Assembly (NCBI RefSeq): GCF_905147045.1
Contig: NC_065894.1
Span: forward strand, 2,393,501-2,457,500
Length of the DNA stretch: 64,000 nucleotides
Direction: 5' to 3'
Source: Nymphalis io
Lineage: Eukaryota > Arthropoda > Insecta > Lepidoptera > Nymphalidae
Part shown: positions 62,326 through 64,000 of the stretch, piece by piece
Layout of the letters: each line of letters opens with the position of its first letter
Numbering within the stretch: the first letter of the stretch is position 1
Position numbers and translations under genes: made by a program
Notes under the pieces: generated by a model
What the model was told of the DNA's origin: nothing
The model's database searches: none
What the model saw: the letters and a program-made list of their open reading frames with translations, nothing else

Positions 62326-63059
62326 AATTTTATTAGAAAAAAGAAGTAAACTCAAGGTCGAACTGGAGTGCCATGGTTTTATATTATTTAATGTAGTAAA
62401 ACGATTCTGATACAAAAAGTTTTCACTCATTTTACATATAGTGATTTTCCTATCCATAATTGTTTTTTAAATAAGTAATATATACGATGATAGACAAAAA
62501 ATAATTCGAGATAACTTGACTTTGAGAATCACTTGATTATATCCTACGTTTGATCTTTTAGAAATATTTTATTTACAGAAACATCTTCGTAACAGTAAAC
62601 TTTAAATATTTATAGATTATTGTGATATAATATTTCCTTTGAGCCATTGAGAGATACGGAATTCGTAAAAATATCAGTACAAGTCAGCTAAATCATTACC
62701 ATTTTCACCGAACAGGTTGTTCCGTTTAGAATCATAATATTTGTAGCCTTCGTTATGAATTGAAATCGCTCAAATCTTGAACCACATTTCTCGAGCTAAA
62801 TAGTTTTTATATTGCATCACGTGATTAAAATTTTCGAGAAATTCTTCCACATGTACAATGTAAATATATGCCCATCACTAACTTGACTGACTCGTTGATC
62901 TAGTAGCTAGATATAAGCCGCAGACCCCGAGGATTGAGAACGATTAAAAAAATCTTCGTTTCAATGTTCTTACAATGTTATTTTGTACAATCGATATCGT
63001 TTATTAATCTAGAACTCTTAATTAATATTGATTTACAGTCTTTTACAAGATATACAGTA
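62326..63059. other. AT-rich stretch without a gene
   Basis: I see no repeat or coding signal. Confidence 0.5.
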
Positions 63060-63330
63060 GGAAGCATTTTGATCCCAGGTCGGGCCAATTAAAAGTTATT
63101 GGGATTTTCTGTCGAAAATTCTCAGTGGTAGCCCGGAGTCTGGAAGTTGGAAGTGTGTACACTTCCGTGCCTTGGAAAGCACGTAAAGCCATTGGTACTG
63201 TGTCTGAACTATGAGAGTTAGGGAATAAAGAGTGCACCTGTGTTTTAACATAATTGTGCACATGTCCTGCGCAGTTAACTGATCCCAACACTGGCCGCCG
63301 TGGCCGAAAGCGGTCTGGAGGACATTATTA
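63060..63330 (+). repeat. family D SINE, head-truncated
   Basis: It starts at TCCCAGGTCGGGCCAATT, just past box B, and runs through GAAGTGTGTACACTTCC to GCGGTCTGGAGGACATTATT. A second tail scrap is at 63665-63696. The minus-strand frame here is spurious. Confidence 0.83.
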
Positions 63331-63730
63331 AAAAGATGATAAGTATTTGCGCAAAATATAGCACCAATTAAACATATGGAGAGAAAGTTTGAGTAAGATT
63401 GTGAATTGATTCTTTTAGAGTCGAATAAATAATATATTTTATTTTTAATAATTAAAATATGATTTTCTTGTTATATACTTGATATTATACTTAGTTTTTT
63501 TAATATAAAAAATATCATGAATTGGGAAAGGTAAGTGGCGGGATTTTTTTATAAAAATTTATACTTTGAAGGATAAGTAAAGGAAAAAAAGATAAAGGAA
63601 GTATCCACATAGTTGCTTTTATAAGTTTAAGTTTAAAACGATTGTTAATTATATGGATAATATCCGAAATCGGTCCGGAGGACATTATTATTATTATACG
63701 CCCAACCACTTGCTTTGAAGCATCTTGGTA
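63331..63730. other. AT-rich stretch ending at a family D tail scrap
   Basis: Only CGAAATCGGTCCGGAGGACA with a TTATTATTATT tail (63665-63696) is recognised. Confidence 0.5.
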
Positions 63731-64000
63731 GCATTAGCTCCTAAACGTCTCCTTAACAAAAAGGATATAAGAAACTATAGACCAATTTCCATATTATCGG
63801 TGTTCTCAAAGATTTTCGAAACATTAATATGCCATATATATTAATAAACATTAATTTTCTCACTTGAAAAGTTAAATCACATATATCGAAAAATCAGTAT
63901 TGTTTTATTAAAGATAGGTCTACAATGTCAAACTTAGCAGTTTTTGTTAGTGACATTTCGAATTTATTGGATAATAATAGACAAGTGGACTGTATTTATA
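63731..64000 (+). pseudogene. non-LTR retrotransposon reverse transcriptase fragment, cut by window edge
   Basis: The frame from 63731 gives ALAPKRLLNKKDIRNYRPIS and then ILSVFSKIFETLI, the classic opening of the RT domain of Jockey/CR1-like LINEs. After a frameshift and a TGA it resumes from about 63868 with KSHISKNQYCFIKDRSTMSN and ends LLDNNRQVDCIY at the last base, just before the expected YxDFxKAFD block. The element continues beyond the window. It follows a family-D SINE tail at 63665. Confidence 0.85.

Overview
The window is AT-rich nuclear DNA of an insect, almost certainly a butterfly or moth. Several high-copy repeats carry consensus-like sequences I associate with Lepidoptera (tRNA-derived SINEs, an RTE-type LINE 3' end, a mori-like mariner), and the protein-coding genes are broken by GT-AG introns. 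A nymphalid-type butterfly is plausible, but the sequence alone does not fix the species.

Three genes can be supported. (1) An Rh-type ammonium transporter on the + strand, eight coding exons from 9137 to 22365. It gives 383 residues plus stop; the N-terminal exon(s), about 50-60 residues, were not found. (2) A 162-residue four-transmembrane protein on the + strand, four exons from 53666 to 57381. I reassembled it from the splice sites; its first exon is too short to stand out as an open frame. (3) A 161-residue, cysteine-rich four-transmembrane protein on the - strand (57689-58174), intronless and tail-to-tail with gene 2. Genes 2 and 3 look like diverged members of one insect four-TM family.

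The rest is mostly intron and intergenic DNA packed with repeats. I sorted them by eye into families. A: tRNA-derived SINE ending in CAGGCTGTTAC. B: about 290-bp element running from TTTTTATAGAAT to CTACCACCAGT. C: the CACCGGTTYGG element. D: tRNA-derived SINE ending in TCTGGAGGACATTATTA. E: tRNA-derived SINE with the GGCCGGTTGG head. In addition there are 3' ends of an RTE-type LINE, a decayed mariner with recognisable terminal repeats (3566-4793), and a reverse-transcriptase fragment running off the right edge (63731-64000). Several insertions are nested and can be ordered in time: B and then D inside an RTE tail at 49650-50452, A inside B at 58831-59301, and C inside B at 52832-53216.

Layout: 1-9136 repeats and the mariner; 9137-22500 the Rh gene, with a roughly 6-kb last intron; 22500-53600 a 31-kb gene desert of repeats, AT microsatellites and perfect inverted repeats; 53666-58174 the convergent four-TM pair; 58200-64000 repeats, one unsupported 93-codon frame, and the LINE fragment. 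The three genes show no obvious functional link beyond all encoding membrane proteins. I found no rRNA, functional tRNA or CRISPR array, and no convincingly novel multi-gene system. The most interesting items are the convergent four-TM pair, a substitution at one predicted gate position of the Rh channel, and the layered repeats.
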